From Promicromonospora citrea (GTDB lineage: Bacteria > Actinomycetota > Actinomycetes > Actinomycetales > Cellulomonadaceae): DNA of 64,000 nucleotides. The stretch's first letter is position 1, and the number at the start of each line of letters is the position of its first letter. The stretch is from positions 1 through 64,000 of the forward strand of contig NZ_JABEMG010000006.1 in the NCBI RefSeq assembly GCF_013004695.1, given 5' to 3'. A program made the translations under genes and the position numbers. Shown piece after piece: positions 17,231 through 29,219 of this stretch. The notes beneath the pieces are model-generated. The model ran no database searches. It was not told the DNA's origin and saw only the letters and a program-made list of their open reading frames with translations.

Positions 17231-17979
17231 CGTCGGGCCTCCCGTCCGGCGGGTCGTGCGTCGGGTCCTGTGTCCGGTCCTGTGTCCGGCCCAGTGTCCG
17301 GCCCAGTGTCCGGCCCTGCGTCCGGCCCTGCGTCCGGCCCTGCGTGCGGCCGGTCGTCGGGGTCGTCGTCCGCCCGCGGCGCCGGGCGCCGGGCGACCCG
17401 GCCCAGCTCGTCGTCGGGCGCGAAGGCCAGCAGCACCCGCTCCTCGAGCTCCTGCGTCGCGCGGCGCACCTCCACGGCCCCGCCGGACTGCTCCAGGTCG
17501 AGCACGTGCAGCCGCAGGGTGCCCTGCTTGCGGTCGAGGTCGACCACCATCGTGCCGGGCACCATCGAGGACAGCCCCGCAGTCGTGGCGATGAACAGGT
17601 CGGAGCGGGTGCGCAGCGGCACGGTCACGAGCCCGCCCTCCGGCGTGGGTCCGGGCACGACGGCACGCCAGGCCACCTGGAAGGAGGCGAGGGTGAGGTC
17701 CGCGAAGAACCGGCCGACGAGGCGCAGGAGGGGTCCGGGGCGCACGACCGTGCCCGTGGCGACCGGCGGCAGCGGCAGCGCGAGGGCCACGAGCGCACCG
17801 AGCACGAGTCCCGCCAGCACGTTCGCCCAGGACAGGTCGCCCCACAGGAGCACCCACAGCACGGCGCCCACGATCGCCGTCGGCCACATCGCGCTCACCC
17901 GGCGCACCCAGCGCCGTCGCGGGCCCTCGGTGCCCGGTGCGCCGCCGTCGTGCTCCGCGTCCCAGGAGGCTGCGCTCAC
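17227..17979 (-). CDS. mrpE: Mrp Na+/H+ antiporter subunit E
   Basis: 250 residues. An approximately 35-residue N-terminal segment precedes the MrpE core: helices around 37-80 (WVLLWGDLSWANVLAGLVLG), then the conserved TLASFQVAWRAVVPGPTP and LIATTAGLSSMVPGT-like region, with DLDRKQGTLRLHVLD. The C-terminal 40 residues are Pro/Asp/Gly repeats encoded by a 12-bp tandem repeat. GTG start chosen because it overlaps the mrpD stop by 4 bases, like every other junction here. Confidence 0.9.
   Translation of the reverse strand: MSAASWDAEHDGGAPGTEGPRRRWVRRVSAMWPTAIVGAVLWVLLWGDLSWANVLAGLVLGALVALALPLPPVATGTVVRPGPLLRLVGRFFADLTLASFQVAWRAVVPGPTPEGGLVTVPLRTRSDLFIATTAGLSSMVPGTMVVDLDRKQGTLRLHVLDLEQSGGAVEVRRATQELEERVLLAFAPDDELGRVARRPAPRADDDPDDRPHAGPDAGPDAGPDTGPDTGPDTGPDTGPDARPAGREARR
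17261..17344 (+). repeat. 12-bp tandem repeat encoding the MrpE tail
   Basis: Seven consecutive units of the form TCCGGCCCTGCG or TCCGGCCCAGTG, plus a degenerate eighth. On the minus strand they encode Gly-Pro-Asp-Thr/Ala. In-frame unit number changes would alter tail length without breaking the gene. Confidence 0.9.
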
Positions 17980-19643
17980 GGGGTGCTCCCCTCGGTCTCG
18001 TCCTGCACCTCGTTGGACTCGCCCGTGCCACGCGGCGCCCCGTCGGGGAACACCGCCTCGACGTAGGTGCTGCCGTCCATCACCATGACCGCCGCCCGCT
18101 CGGCGTACTTCCACAGCGGGCCGGCCAGCACGGTGAGGCTCACGCCCACGGCGACGAGCGCCGCCGTCGGGCCGATCATGCCCAGCGGGATGGGCGCGCG
18201 GGCGGGGAGGGAGCGCTCGTCCGGGCACGGCTGCCAGAACGCCTTGTTCCAGGCGCGGATCACCGCGTACAGGGTGAGCAGCGAGGTGACGACCGACCCC
18301 ACCACGAGGATCCAGGCCAGCACCGACCCGTCCACGACACCGGCCTCCAGGAGCCCGACCTTGCCGAGGAAGCCCGACAGGGGCGGGATGCCCGCGAGGT
18401 TCATCGCGGGCACGAAGAAGAGCACGGCGAGTCCCGGCGCCATTGTGGCCAGGCCGCCCAGGCGCTCGAGCGACGTGGTGCCCGCGCGGCGCTCGATGAG
18501 GCCGACCACGAGGAACAGCGCGGTCTGCACGGTGATGTGGTGCACCACGTAGAAGATCGCGGCGGCGGTGCTGGCCTCGGTCGCGAGCGCGACGCCGAAG
18601 ATCATGTAGCCGATATGGCTCACCAGCGTGAACGAGAGCAGACGTTTGACGTCGTCCTGCGCCACCGCGCCCAGGATGCCGACGAGCATGGTCGCCAGCG
18701 CCAGCACGAGCAGGACGGCCTCGAGCTTCTCGTCGTGCGGGAAGAGCATGGTCTGCGTGCGCAGGATGGCGTAGACGCCGACCTTGGTGAGCAGGCCCGC
18801 GAACACGGCCGTGACCGGGGCGGGTGCCGTCGGGTAGGAGTCGGGCAGCCAGGCCGACAACGGGAAGATCGCCGCCTTGATGCCGAAGGCGAGCAACAGC
18901 ATCGTCTGGATGCCCAGGCGGACGCCGGGGTCGATGTCGGGCAGGCGTTCGGCGAGCTGCGCCATGTTCACCGTGCCGGTGGCCGCGTAGACGAGCCCGA
19001 CGGCGAGCAGGAACACGATCGAGCTGAGCAGCGCGACCACGACGTAGACGCTGCCCGCCCGGATGCGCTCGCTCGTGCCGCCGAGCGTCAGCAGCACGTA
19101 CGACGCCGCGAGCAGGATCTCGAACCCGACGTACAGGTTGAACAGGTCGCCGGCGAGGAAGGCGTCCGCCACCCCGGCGGCCAGGATGAGGAACGTCGGG
19201 TGGAAGATCGCGACGGGCAGGACGTCGCGGCGGCCGGACTCGTCGGCGTCGGCGTCCTGCGCCTGCAGGGTGCGTCGCAGCTCCTCGGCGCCGCGTGCGG
19301 CGGGGACGGTGCGGCCGTCGCCGTCGGCGATGCCCTGCGCCATCGAGTACAGCAGCACGCAGAGCAGCATGATGCTGCTGATCAGCAGCATCAGCGCGGC
19401 CAGCGGGTCGGCGACGAGGTTGACGCCGACCGGCGCGGCCCAGCCGCCGAGGTCGTTGACCACGGGGCCGTCGTGCGCCGCCACCACGAGGCCTGCCGCG
19501 GCGGCCACCGCGACGGACAGCGCGGCGACCGAGATGAACCGCTGGGCCCGCTCGTGCCGGTGCAGCGCGAGTGCGAGCCCGGCGGCGAACAGCGGCACGA
19601 GCACGGGCAGGGGGACGAGGGTCTGCACGGTCCAGAGGTTCAC
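17976..19643 (-). CDS. mrpD: Mrp Na+/H+ antiporter subunit D
   Basis: 555 residues with about fourteen helices, homologous to proton-pumping subunits of complex I (NuoM/N-like). Visible signatures: GVNLVADPLAALMLLISS, LFNLYVGFEILLAASYVLL (with the conserved Glu of the helix), KAAIFPLSAWLPDSYPTAP and VGVYAILRTQTMLFP. Forms the ion-translocating core with MrpA. GTG start overlapping the mrpC stop by 4 bp. Confidence 0.95.
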   Translation of the reverse strand: MNLWTVQTLVPLPVLVPLFAAGLALALHRHERAQRFISVAALSVAVAAAAGLVVAAHDGPVVNDLGGWAAPVGVNLVADPLAALMLLISSIMLLCVLLYSMAQGIADGDGRTVPAARGAEELRRTLQAQDADADESGRRDVLPVAIFHPTFLILAAGVADAFLAGDLFNLYVGFEILLAASYVLLTLGGTSERIRAGSVYVVVALLSSIVFLLAVGLVYAATGTVNMAQLAERLPDIDPGVRLGIQTMLLLAFGIKAAIFPLSAWLPDSYPTAPAPVTAVFAGLLTKVGVYAILRTQTMLFPHDEKLEAVLLVLALATMLVGILGAVAQDDVKRLLSFTLVSHIGYMIFGVALATEASTAAAIFYVVHHITVQTALFLVVGLIERRAGTTSLERLGGLATMAPGLAVLFFVPAMNLAGIPPLSGFLGKVGLLEAGVVDGSVLAWILVVGSVVTSLLTLYAVIRAWNKAFWQPCPDERSLPARAPIPLGMIGPTAALVAVGVSLTVLAGPLWKYAERAAVMVMDGSTYVEAVFPDGAPRGTGESNEVQDETEGSTP

Positions 19644-20212
19644 GCGTCCTCACCTCCGCCCGTGCGCTCGCCGGCGGCCGCCGGCCGCGTCGCCGTGTCC
19701 GGCGGTGTGCCTTTCGCCGTGTCCGGCAGTGTCGCCTTCGCCGTGTCCGGCAGTGCGACCTCGTCCCGCGTCGCCTCGGCCTCGACGTCGAGCGTGACGG
19801 CGGGCTCCTCGGCGTCGGAGTCGGCGTACGACGGCGCGTCCTGGACGGCGAGCCGTGCGATGCGGGTGTCCTCGACGTCGTCCTGGACCTCGTCGTGGCC
19901 GTGCAGCTGCCAGGACCGGTAGGCCATGGCGAGCACGAAGGCGACGAGCGCGAGCGTGATGACGATCGAGGTCAGGATCATCGCCTGGGCGAGCGGGTCG
20001 CTCATCGGCTCGTCCGTCACACCGGTGATCGGCGGGGCGCCCGCGCGCCCGCCGGCCAGCAGGAGCGCGAGGTTGGCGCCGTTACCGAGCAGGACGAACC
20101 CGAGCAGCACGCGCGTGAGCGAGCGCTCGAGCAGCAGGTAGACCCCGGCGGCGAAGAGGACGCCGACGGCCAGGAGGAGCGCGCCGGAGGGGACGTTGTC
20201 GAGGACGATCAT
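19640..20212 (-). CDS. mrpC: Mrp Na+/H+ antiporter subunit C with extended tail
   Basis: 190 residues. The first 110 are MrpC/NuoK-like: three helices, RVLLGFVLLGNGANLALLLAG and DPLAQAMILTSIVITLAL. The last 80 are an acidic cytosolic tail with three PDTAK-type repeats (24 bp each). ATG overlaps the mrpA stop by 4 bp. Confidence 0.94.
   Translation of the reverse strand: MIVLDNVPSGALLLAVGVLFAAGVYLLLERSLTRVLLGFVLLGNGANLALLLAGGRAGAPPITGVTDEPMSDPLAQAMILTSIVITLALVAFVLAMAYRSWQLHGHDEVQDDVEDTRIARLAVQDAPSYADSDAEEPAVTLDVEAEATRDEVALPDTAKATLPDTAKGTPPDTATRPAAAGERTGGGEDA
19691..19762 (+). repeat. 24-bp tandem repeat encoding the MrpC tail
   Basis: Three copies begin at 19691, 19715 and 19739, each with the core CGCCGTGTCCGGC. 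They encode PDTA-containing octapeptides near the MrpC C-terminus. Confidence 0.8.
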
Positions 20213-23200
20213 GTGCTCCGACCCCCCGACCGGGCCCCGGTGCCCGCGCGCTCGCCGGGCTCTGTGCGTTCGCCCGCTGATCCTTCGCGCTCCGGCTCTT
20301 TGCGGGCATCGGACCGCGAGCCGGCGGTGGCGAACGGGACGCGCACCCGCGACCCCGCCGTCGCGGCGTACGGCTCCGCCTGCCGGTCCAGCTCGGCGCC
20401 GAACGTGCGGAGGATGTCGATGACCAGGCCGATGACCACGAGGAACACTCCGATGTCGAAGAACAGGCTGGTGACGAGGTGCACCTCGCCCAGGAGGGGC
20501 AGGTGCAGGTCGACGATCACGCTCTCCAGGGCCGCCTGGCCGGCGAGCAGGGCGACGAGGCCGACACCGGCCGACAGGAACAGGCCGGTGCCGAGCACGA
20601 GACCGGGGTGCACCGGGGCGGCCTCGCCGAGCTCGTACCGCCCGCCGGCGAGGTAGCGCACCGCCAGCGCGAGGCCGGCCACGAGCCCGGCCGCGAACCC
20701 GCCACCGGGGGCGTTGTGCCCGCTGAACAGCAGGAACAGCGCGAACAGCACCATCGGGTAGAAGAGCATCCGGGTGACCACCTCGAACATGACGGAGCGT
20801 GCGCCCGCGTCGAGGGTCGGCCCGGCGACCAGCCACGTGCCCGGCCGCACCTGACGGGACCCGGCGCGCGCCGTCCGGCCTCTCGGCTCGTCCCCCGTCG
20901 GGTCGAGGCGCAGGACGTCGCCGCTGCGCTGGCGCAGGAAGACGAGCGACGCGACGCCGGTCGCGGCCACCAGCAGCACGGAGATCTCGCCCACCGTGTC
21001 CCAGGCGCGGATGTCCACGAGGGTCACGTTGACGACGTTGTGCCCGCCGCCGAACGTCTCGGCCTCGGCCGGGAAGTCGACCGAGATGGGCACGTGCACG
21101 CGGGCCAGCGGTGCGACGGCGACGAACGCCATCACGACGAGGCCGGTGAGCACCCCGATGCCGAGCCGCACCCAGCGGCTGGCCGCGAGCGGACGGTCGG
21201 AGAAGTACGGGGGCAGACGCCGCAGCACCAGCACCATGACGACGAGCGTGATCGTCTCGCACAGCACCTGGGTGAGGGCGAGGTCCGGCGCGCCGTGCAG
21301 CAGGAACAGCGCCGCGTTGCCGTACCCCGCGACGCCCGCGAGGAACACCGCCTTGAGCCGCCGGCGCGCGCGGGCCACGAGCACGGCGGCCACCACGACC
21401 ACGAGGACGACGGCGAGCTGGGCGGGGCGGTCCCACGGCACGACGGCGAACGGCCCGAGGCGCAGCACGTCGGGGCGGTCGGCGGCGTCGGCGGCCACGG
21501 CGAGCGCCCGGTCCCCGCGGGCCCCGACGAGCCCCGTGGCCAGCGCGACGCCGGGGCCGACGGCCAGGACGAGCAGGATGACGCCGAGGTAGAAGGGCAG
21601 GGAACCGCGCTGGGTGCCCGCCGTGACGTCGCTCGCGATCCGGTCGAGCTTGCGCATCGTCCTGCGGTAGACGGCGTCGGCGCCCTCGGGCATCCACAGC
21701 GCGCCCTGCAGCCGCTCGACCCGCTCGCGCTGCCAGAACGCCAGGGCGCCGGCGAGCAGCACGGCGACGGTGAGCGCGAGCACCGGCGTGAACCCGTCCC
21801 AGAGCGCGAGGTGCCCGGGCTCACCCGTGGGGTACGTGTCGGCGTGCGGCCCCAGCAGGTCCTCGCCCACCTGGGGCACGAGCGCGACGCCGAGGCCGAG
21901 CAGGGCCAGGACGAGCGGCGGGGCGACCATCCAGAACGGCTGGGGGTGGACCGTCGTCGGCGCGTGCTCGGCGGGGGCGGGCAGGCGTGGCTTGAAGGCG
22001 CCCCACAGGAACCGCAGCCCGTAGGCGACCGTGAGGGCGGAGCCGACGGCCACGACGACGATCATGACCGTGCTCAGCGGGTCGTCCTCGTGCGCCCAGG
22101 CGGCGAGCGCCGCCTCTTTGGCCACGTACCCCGCGAACGGCGGCAGGCCGATCATCGAGGCGGTCGCCAGCACGGCCGCCGTCGTGGTCACGGGAAGCTT
22201 CTTCGCGACGCCGGCGAGCTTGCGCAGGTCGCGCGTGCCGGTCGCGGCGTCGACCACGCCGACCACGAGGAAGAGCGAGGCCTTGAACAGCGCGTGGGCG
22301 CCCAGGAGGGCGAGCCCGGCGAGCGCCGCGGCGCGCGTGCCGTAGCCGAGCAGCAGGGTGAGCAGGCCGAGCTGCGAGACGGTCCCGAACGCGAGGACCA
22401 GCTTGAGGTCGTGCTGGCGCAGGGCGCGGTACCCGCCCAGCAGGAGCGTCGCGCCGCCCAGCACGAGCACGACGACGCGCCAGGCCGTCAGGTCGGAGAA
22501 CGCGGGGGCGAAGCGGGCGATGAGGTAGATGCCGGCCTTCACCATGGCGGCCGCGTGCAGGTAGGCCGAGACCGGGGTCGGTGCCGCCATGGCGGCGGGC
22601 AGCCAGAAGTGCGTGGGCACGAGCGCCGACTTGGTGGCGGCCCCGGCCAGGAGGCAGACCACCGCAGCGGTCACGACGGGACCGGACGGTGGGTCGGCGA
22701 CGACCGCCGACACGCTCCACGTGCCCGCGGTGACGCCCAGCACGACGATGCCGACCAGCATCGCGAGGCCGCCCGCCGTCGTCACGACGATGGCCTGCAT
22801 CGCGGCGCGGCGCGACGACGTGCGGTCCGCGTAGTGACCGATCAGGAGGTAGGAGAAGACGGTGGTGAGCTCCCAGAAGGTGAACAGCAGGAGCATGTCG
22901 TCGGCGACCACGAGGCCCGCCATCGACCCGGCGAACGCCACGAGGATGCCGCCGAACTTGCCCAGGCCGCGCGCCTCGCGGGAGAAGTAGGCGCCGCAGT
23001 AGAGCATGACGAGGGCGCCGACACCGCCGACCACCAGCAGCATGACCCAGGACAGCAGGTCGAGGCGGAGGTCGATCGCGAGCCCGAGCGGTTCCACCCA
23101 CTCGATGCGTTCGGCGGGGGTGCGCCCGTCGAGCACGGCGCGGGTCCGGACGAGGGCGTAGGCGGCGGCGGAGGCCGGACCGAGGGCGAGCACCCAGAAG

Positions 23201-23277
23201 GCGCGCCGGCCCATGGCGGCGACGAGTGCGGGGGCGGCCAGGGCCAGGACCCCGTGGGCGATCAGTACGAGGAGCAC
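20209..23277 (-). CDS. mrpA: Mrp Na+/H+ antiporter subunit A fused to MrpB domain
   Basis: 1022 residues from GTG 23277, preceded by AGGAC. NuoL-like core of about 14 helices in the first 500 residues (LLLFTFWELTTVFSYLLIG; GAATKSALVPTHFWLPAAMAAPTPVSAYLHAAAMVKAG region carrying the conserved Lys and His), then MrpA-specific helices and the DALT/VNVTLVDIRAWDTVGEI segment, and a C-terminal MnhB domain (SVMFEVVTRMLFYPMVLFALF, GHNAPGGGFAAGLVAG). This explains why there is no separate mrpB. Largest subunit; forms a proton/sodium path with MrpD. Confidence 0.94.
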   Translation of the reverse strand: MLLVLIAHGVLALAAPALVAAMGRRAFWVLALGPASAAAYALVRTRAVLDGRTPAERIEWVEPLGLAIDLRLDLLSWVMLLVVGGVGALVMLYCGAYFSREARGLGKFGGILVAFAGSMAGLVVADDMLLLFTFWELTTVFSYLLIGHYADRTSSRRAAMQAIVVTTAGGLAMLVGIVVLGVTAGTWSVSAVVADPPSGPVVTAAVVCLLAGAATKSALVPTHFWLPAAMAAPTPVSAYLHAAAMVKAGIYLIARFAPAFSDLTAWRVVVLVLGGATLLLGGYRALRQHDLKLVLAFGTVSQLGLLTLLLGYGTRAAALAGLALLGAHALFKASLFLVVGVVDAATGTRDLRKLAGVAKKLPVTTTAAVLATASMIGLPPFAGYVAKEAALAAWAHEDDPLSTVMIVVVAVGSALTVAYGLRFLWGAFKPRLPAPAEHAPTTVHPQPFWMVAPPLVLALLGLGVALVPQVGEDLLGPHADTYPTGEPGHLALWDGFTPVLALTVAVLLAGALAFWQRERVERLQGALWMPEGADAVYRRTMRKLDRIASDVTAGTQRGSLPFYLGVILLVLAVGPGVALATGLVGARGDRALAVAADAADRPDVLRLGPFAVVPWDRPAQLAVVLVVVVAAVLVARARRRLKAVFLAGVAGYGNAALFLLHGAPDLALTQVLCETITLVVMVLVLRRLPPYFSDRPLAASRWVRLGIGVLTGLVVMAFVAVAPLARVHVPISVDFPAEAETFGGGHNVVNVTLVDIRAWDTVGEISVLLVAATGVASLVFLRQRSGDVLRLDPTGDEPRGRTARAGSRQVRPGTWLVAGPTLDAGARSVMFEVVTRMLFYPMVLFALFLLFSGHNAPGGGFAAGLVAGLALAVRYLAGGRYELGEAAPVHPGLVLGTGLFLSAGVGLVALLAGQAALESVIVDLHLPLLGEVHLVTSLFFDIGVFLVVIGLVIDILRTFGAELDRQAEPYAATAGSRVRVPFATAGSRSDARKEPEREGSAGERTEPGERAGTGARSGGRST

Positions 23278-23607
23278 GTCCGTACCGTCCTGTCTGGGGC
23301 GGTGGGACAGGACGTCGTGACCGGCGGGTGCGAGGACCCGGGTCGAGCACGGTGCGGCTTGCCCCACGAGCGGCGGGCGGGTGGGCGGTGCGACCCAGTT
23401 TATCTGCTACCGCCCTGTGGTCGGACCGCATGACGCTCCGCGCGAACACGCCGAGCGTCACCTCGGCCCCGAGGAACCCTGGGACGCCCGCGCTCGTTAC
23501 CCCTGGAGCGAACCGCGCCGGTCCGCCGTCCGTCAGTGGGCCGTCGGCCCGCCTCGGGGGCCTACGATGGACGACGGCGAACTTGACGACGACCTGGGAG
23601 AACCCGC
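23278..23607. promoter_or_regulatory. Divergent mrpA/secA intergenic region
   Basis: 330 bp without a gene. Toward mrpA there is an 8-bp inverted repeat, GTCCTGTC at 23287-23294 and GACAGGAC at 23306-23313, whose mrpA-proximal arm contains the AGGAC ribosome site. A minus-strand TAAACT lies at 23397-23402 and could be the mrpA -10. Toward secA, TACGAT at 23563-23568 fits a -10 box, giving a leader of about 33 nt. No convincing -35 sequences. Confidence 0.4.
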
Positions 23608-26577
<2,970 letters not shown>

Positions 26578-26585
26578 CACCCTCG

Positions 26586-26663
26586 CCGCCGAGGTAGTCA
26601 CGTGGCGAGGTAGTCACCCAGCACGCGCTGAGTGACTACCTCGCCCCATGACTACCTCGGCGG
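26586..26663. repeat. Nested palindromic repeat (GAGGTAGTCAC family), copy A
   Basis: Outer arms at 26586-26600 and 26649-26663 are perfect 15-bp inverted repeats (CCGCCGAGGTAGTCA / TGACTACCTCGGCGG). Inner arms at 26605-26617 and 26632-26644 are perfect 13-bp inverted repeats of nearly the same unit (GCGAGGTAGTCAC). Begins 8 bp after the secA stop and can fold into a two-level hairpin in RNA or a cruciform in DNA. A longer relative lies at 63105-63213. May end secA transcription, but its reuse elsewhere suggests a dispersed element. Confidence 0.85.
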
Positions 26664-26801
26664 AGGCGGCGGTGAGACGGGGGCCGCGGGGGGCGGGGGC
26701 TCCGGTTACCCTGATCGCAGGCGGCCGGAGCTCAGCGCACCGGCCCGCGCGCGGGCCGTGCCGCCCGCCCCGACGAGTCTCCCGACGAAAGCAGGACCGC
26801 C

Positions 26802-28100
26802 GTGCCCGTCCCCGTTCCCGAGCCCGCACGCGGGCTGCGTGTCGCCCTGCTCGGCTGCGGTGTCGTGGGCACCGAGGTGGCGCGCGTCCTCCTCGAGCAG
26901 CGGGAGGACCTGGCCGCCCGGGTCGGCGTGCCGCTCGAGCTGGCGGGCATCGCGGTGCGCGACGTCGAGCAGCCCCGCGACCCGGTCGTCCCGCGCGAGC
27001 TGCTGACGCGGGACGCCGCGGGGCTCGTGGACGGCGCCGACATCGTCGTGGAGGTCATGGGCGGCCTCGAGCCGGCGCGCGGCCTGCTGCTGCGTGCCAT
27101 CGAGGGCGGCGCCGCCGTCGTCACCGCGAACAAGGCCCTCCTCGCGGCCGACGGCCCGACGCTCTACAAGGCGGCGGACACCGCGGGCGTCGACATCTAC
27201 TACGAGGCCGCGGTCGCCGGTGCCATCCCGATCGTCCGCCCCGTGCGGGAGTCCCTCGCGGGCGACCACGTGCGCCGCGTGCTCGGCATCGTCAACGGCA
27301 CGACGAACTACGTGCTCGACCAGATGGCCACGGGCGGGCTCGACCTCGCGGAGGCGGTCGCCCAGGCGCAGGAGCTCGGCTACGCCGAGGCCGACCCGAC
27401 GGCCGACGTCGACGGGTACGACGCGGCCGCCAAGGCGGCCATCCTGGCCAGCCTCGCCTTCCACACGCGGGTCTCGGCGGACGACGTGGCGCGCGAGGGC
27501 ATCCGCGGCATCACGTCCGACGACGTCGCGTGGGCCGCGCGCACCGGCCACGCCGTCAAGCTGCTGGCCATCGCCGAGCAGACCGGCGAGGGCGTCGCGG
27601 TGCGCGTGCACCCGGCGCTCGTGCCCGCCGACCACCCGCTCGCGGGGGTGAAGGGCGCGTTCAACGCGATCTTCGTCGAGGCGGACGGCGCGGGCCCGCT
27701 GATGTTCTACGGCCAGGGCGCCGGCGGGCGCCCGACGGCGTCGGCGGTCATGGGCGACGTCGTCTCGGCGGCGCGGCACCGCGTCCTCGGCGGCAAGGGC
27801 CCCCAGGAGTCCACGTACGCCGCGCGACCCCTGCTGCCGCCCGACGCCGCGGTGACCCGCTACCAGGTGCGGCTGCTGGTGGCCGACCTGCCGGGCGTGC
27901 TCGCCCAGGTCGCCGGCGTCGTCGGCGACCACGGCGTGTCGATCGACACCGTGCGCCAGACGGAGCCCACCGAGGGCACCGCAGAGCTGGTCCTGACCAC
28001 CCACGCCGCCCGCGAGGCGTCGCTGGCCGCCACCATCGCGGCGGTCCGCACGCTCGATCCGGTCCGCGAGATCACGTCCGTCCTGAGAGTCGAAGGCTGA
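26802..28100 (+). CDS. hom: Homoserine dehydrogenase
   Basis: 432 residues. NAD(P)-binding Rossmann motif ALLGCGVVGTEVARVL at about 15-30; catalytic-domain signature GIVNGTTNYVLDQM and the GYAEADPTADVDGYDAAAKAAI block with the conserved Asp/Lys; a C-terminal ACT domain at about 350-430 (YQVRLLVADLPGVLAQVAGV) for threonine feedback. Converts aspartate semialdehyde to homoserine, the branch point to threonine and methionine. GTG start with AGGAC upstream. First gene of hom-thrC-thrB. Confidence 0.97.
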   Translation: MPVPVPEPARGLRVALLGCGVVGTEVARVLLEQREDLAARVGVPLELAGIAVRDVEQPRDPVVPRELLTRDAAGLVDGADIVVEVMGGLEPARGLLLRAIEGGAAVVTANKALLAADGPTLYKAADTAGVDIYYEAAVAGAIPIVRPVRESLAGDHVRRVLGIVNGTTNYVLDQMATGGLDLAEAVAQAQELGYAEADPTADVDGYDAAAKAAILASLAFHTRVSADDVAREGIRGITSDDVAWAARTGHAVKLLAIAEQTGEGVAVRVHPALVPADHPLAGVKGAFNAIFVEADGAGPLMFYGQGAGGRPTASAVMGDVVSAARHRVLGGKGPQESTYAARPLLPPDAAVTRYQVRLLVADLPGVLAQVAGVVGDHGVSIDTVRQTEPTEGTAELVLTTHAAREASLAATIAAVRTLDPVREITSVLRVEG

Positions 28101-28103
28101 ACC

Positions 28104-29219
28104 GTGCCCGTGCTGCCCGCTGAACCGAACGTCCCCCCGTCCGCCACGACCGGCCCGCGCCTGTGGCGCGGCGTCATCGCCGAGTACGCCGACCGTCTGC
28201 CCGAGCACCTCCGACGGACGATCGTGACGCTGGGTGAGGGCGGTACGCCGCTGGTCCCGGCCCCGGCGCTGTCCGAGCGCACGGGCGCCGATGTCTACGT
28301 CAAGGTCGAGGGCATGAACCCGACCGGCTCGTTCAAGGACCGCGGCATGACCACGGCGATCTCGGCCGCCGCCGCGCGCGGCGCCCGGGCCGTGGTGTGC
28401 GCCTCGACGGGCAACACGTCGGCGTCGGCCGCCGCGTACGCGACGCGTGCGGGGATGGTGTGCGCCGTGCTGGTGCCGGACGGCAAGATCGCCATGGGCA
28501 AGCTCAGCCAGGCCGTCGCGCACGGCGCGCGGCTGCTGCAGGTGGACGGCAACTTCGACGACTGCCTCGTCGCCGCGCGCAAGCTCGCCGACACGCACCC
28601 GGTCGAGCTCGTGAACTCCGTGAACCCCGACCGGATCGAGGGCCAGAAGACCGCAGCCTTCGAGATCGTGGACGCGCTGGGCGACGCGCCGGACATCCAC
28701 GTGCTGCCCGTCGGCAACGCCGGGAACATCACGGCCTACTGGAAGGGTTACACCGAGTACGCCGAGGCGGGCGTCGCGAGCAGGACCCCGGCGATGTGGG
28801 GCTTCCAGGCCGCGGGCGCCGCGCCGATCGTCAAGGGCTACCCGATCGACGAGCCGGACACCATCGCGACGGCGATCCGCATCGGCAACCCCGCCTCCTG
28901 GCAGCTCGCCGAGGAGGCACGGGACACGTCCGGCGGCGTCATCGAGGCCGTGACGGACGAGCAGATCCTCGCCGCCCACCGCATCCTGTCGGCCGAGGTG
29001 GGCGTGTTCGTCGAGCCGGCGTCGGCGTCGGGCGTCGCCGGGCTCCTGGCCCGGGCGGAGCGCGGGCTGGTGCCGCAGGGGGCGCGCATCACGATCACGG
29101 TGACTGGCCACGGGCTCAAGGACCCGGGCTGGGCGCTGCGGACCCCCGACGGCGGCGAGGTGGAGCCCGTGCGGGTCTCCGCCGACGTCGTGTCGATCGC
29201 CGACGCGCTGTCGCTCTGA
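28104..29219 (+). CDS. thrC: Threonine synthase
   Basis: 371 residues, the short actinobacterial form. PLP-dependent fold II enzyme: PLP Lys in [12 protein letters not shown] at about 73-84, phosphate-binding loop [14 protein letters not shown], and [14 protein letters not shown]. Converts O-phosphohomoserine to threonine. GTG start 3 bp after the hom stop; the stop overlaps the ATG of thrB by one base. Confidence 0.97.
   Translation: MPVLPAEPNVPPSATTGPRLWRGVIAEYADRLPEHLRRTIVTLGEGGTPLVPAPALSERTGADVYVKVEGMNPTGSFKDRGMTTAISAAAARGARAVVCASTGNTSASAAAYATRAGMVCAVLVPDGKIAMGKLSQAVAHGARLLQVDGNFDDCLVAARKLADTHPVELVNSVNPDRIEGQKTAAFEIVDALGDAPDIHVLPVGNAGNITAYWKGYTEYAEAGVASRTPAMWGFQAAGAAPIVKGYPIDEPDTIATAIRIGNPASWQLAEEARDTSGGVIEAVTDEQILAAHRILSAEVGVFVEPASASGVAGLLARAERGLVPQGARITITVTGHGLKDPGWALRTPDGGEVEPVRVSADVVSIADALSL

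Noticed and set aside
17261-17344. CRISPR-like direct repeats
   Set aside because: 12-bp contiguous units without spacers, inside the mrpE coding sequence; a coding minisatellite.
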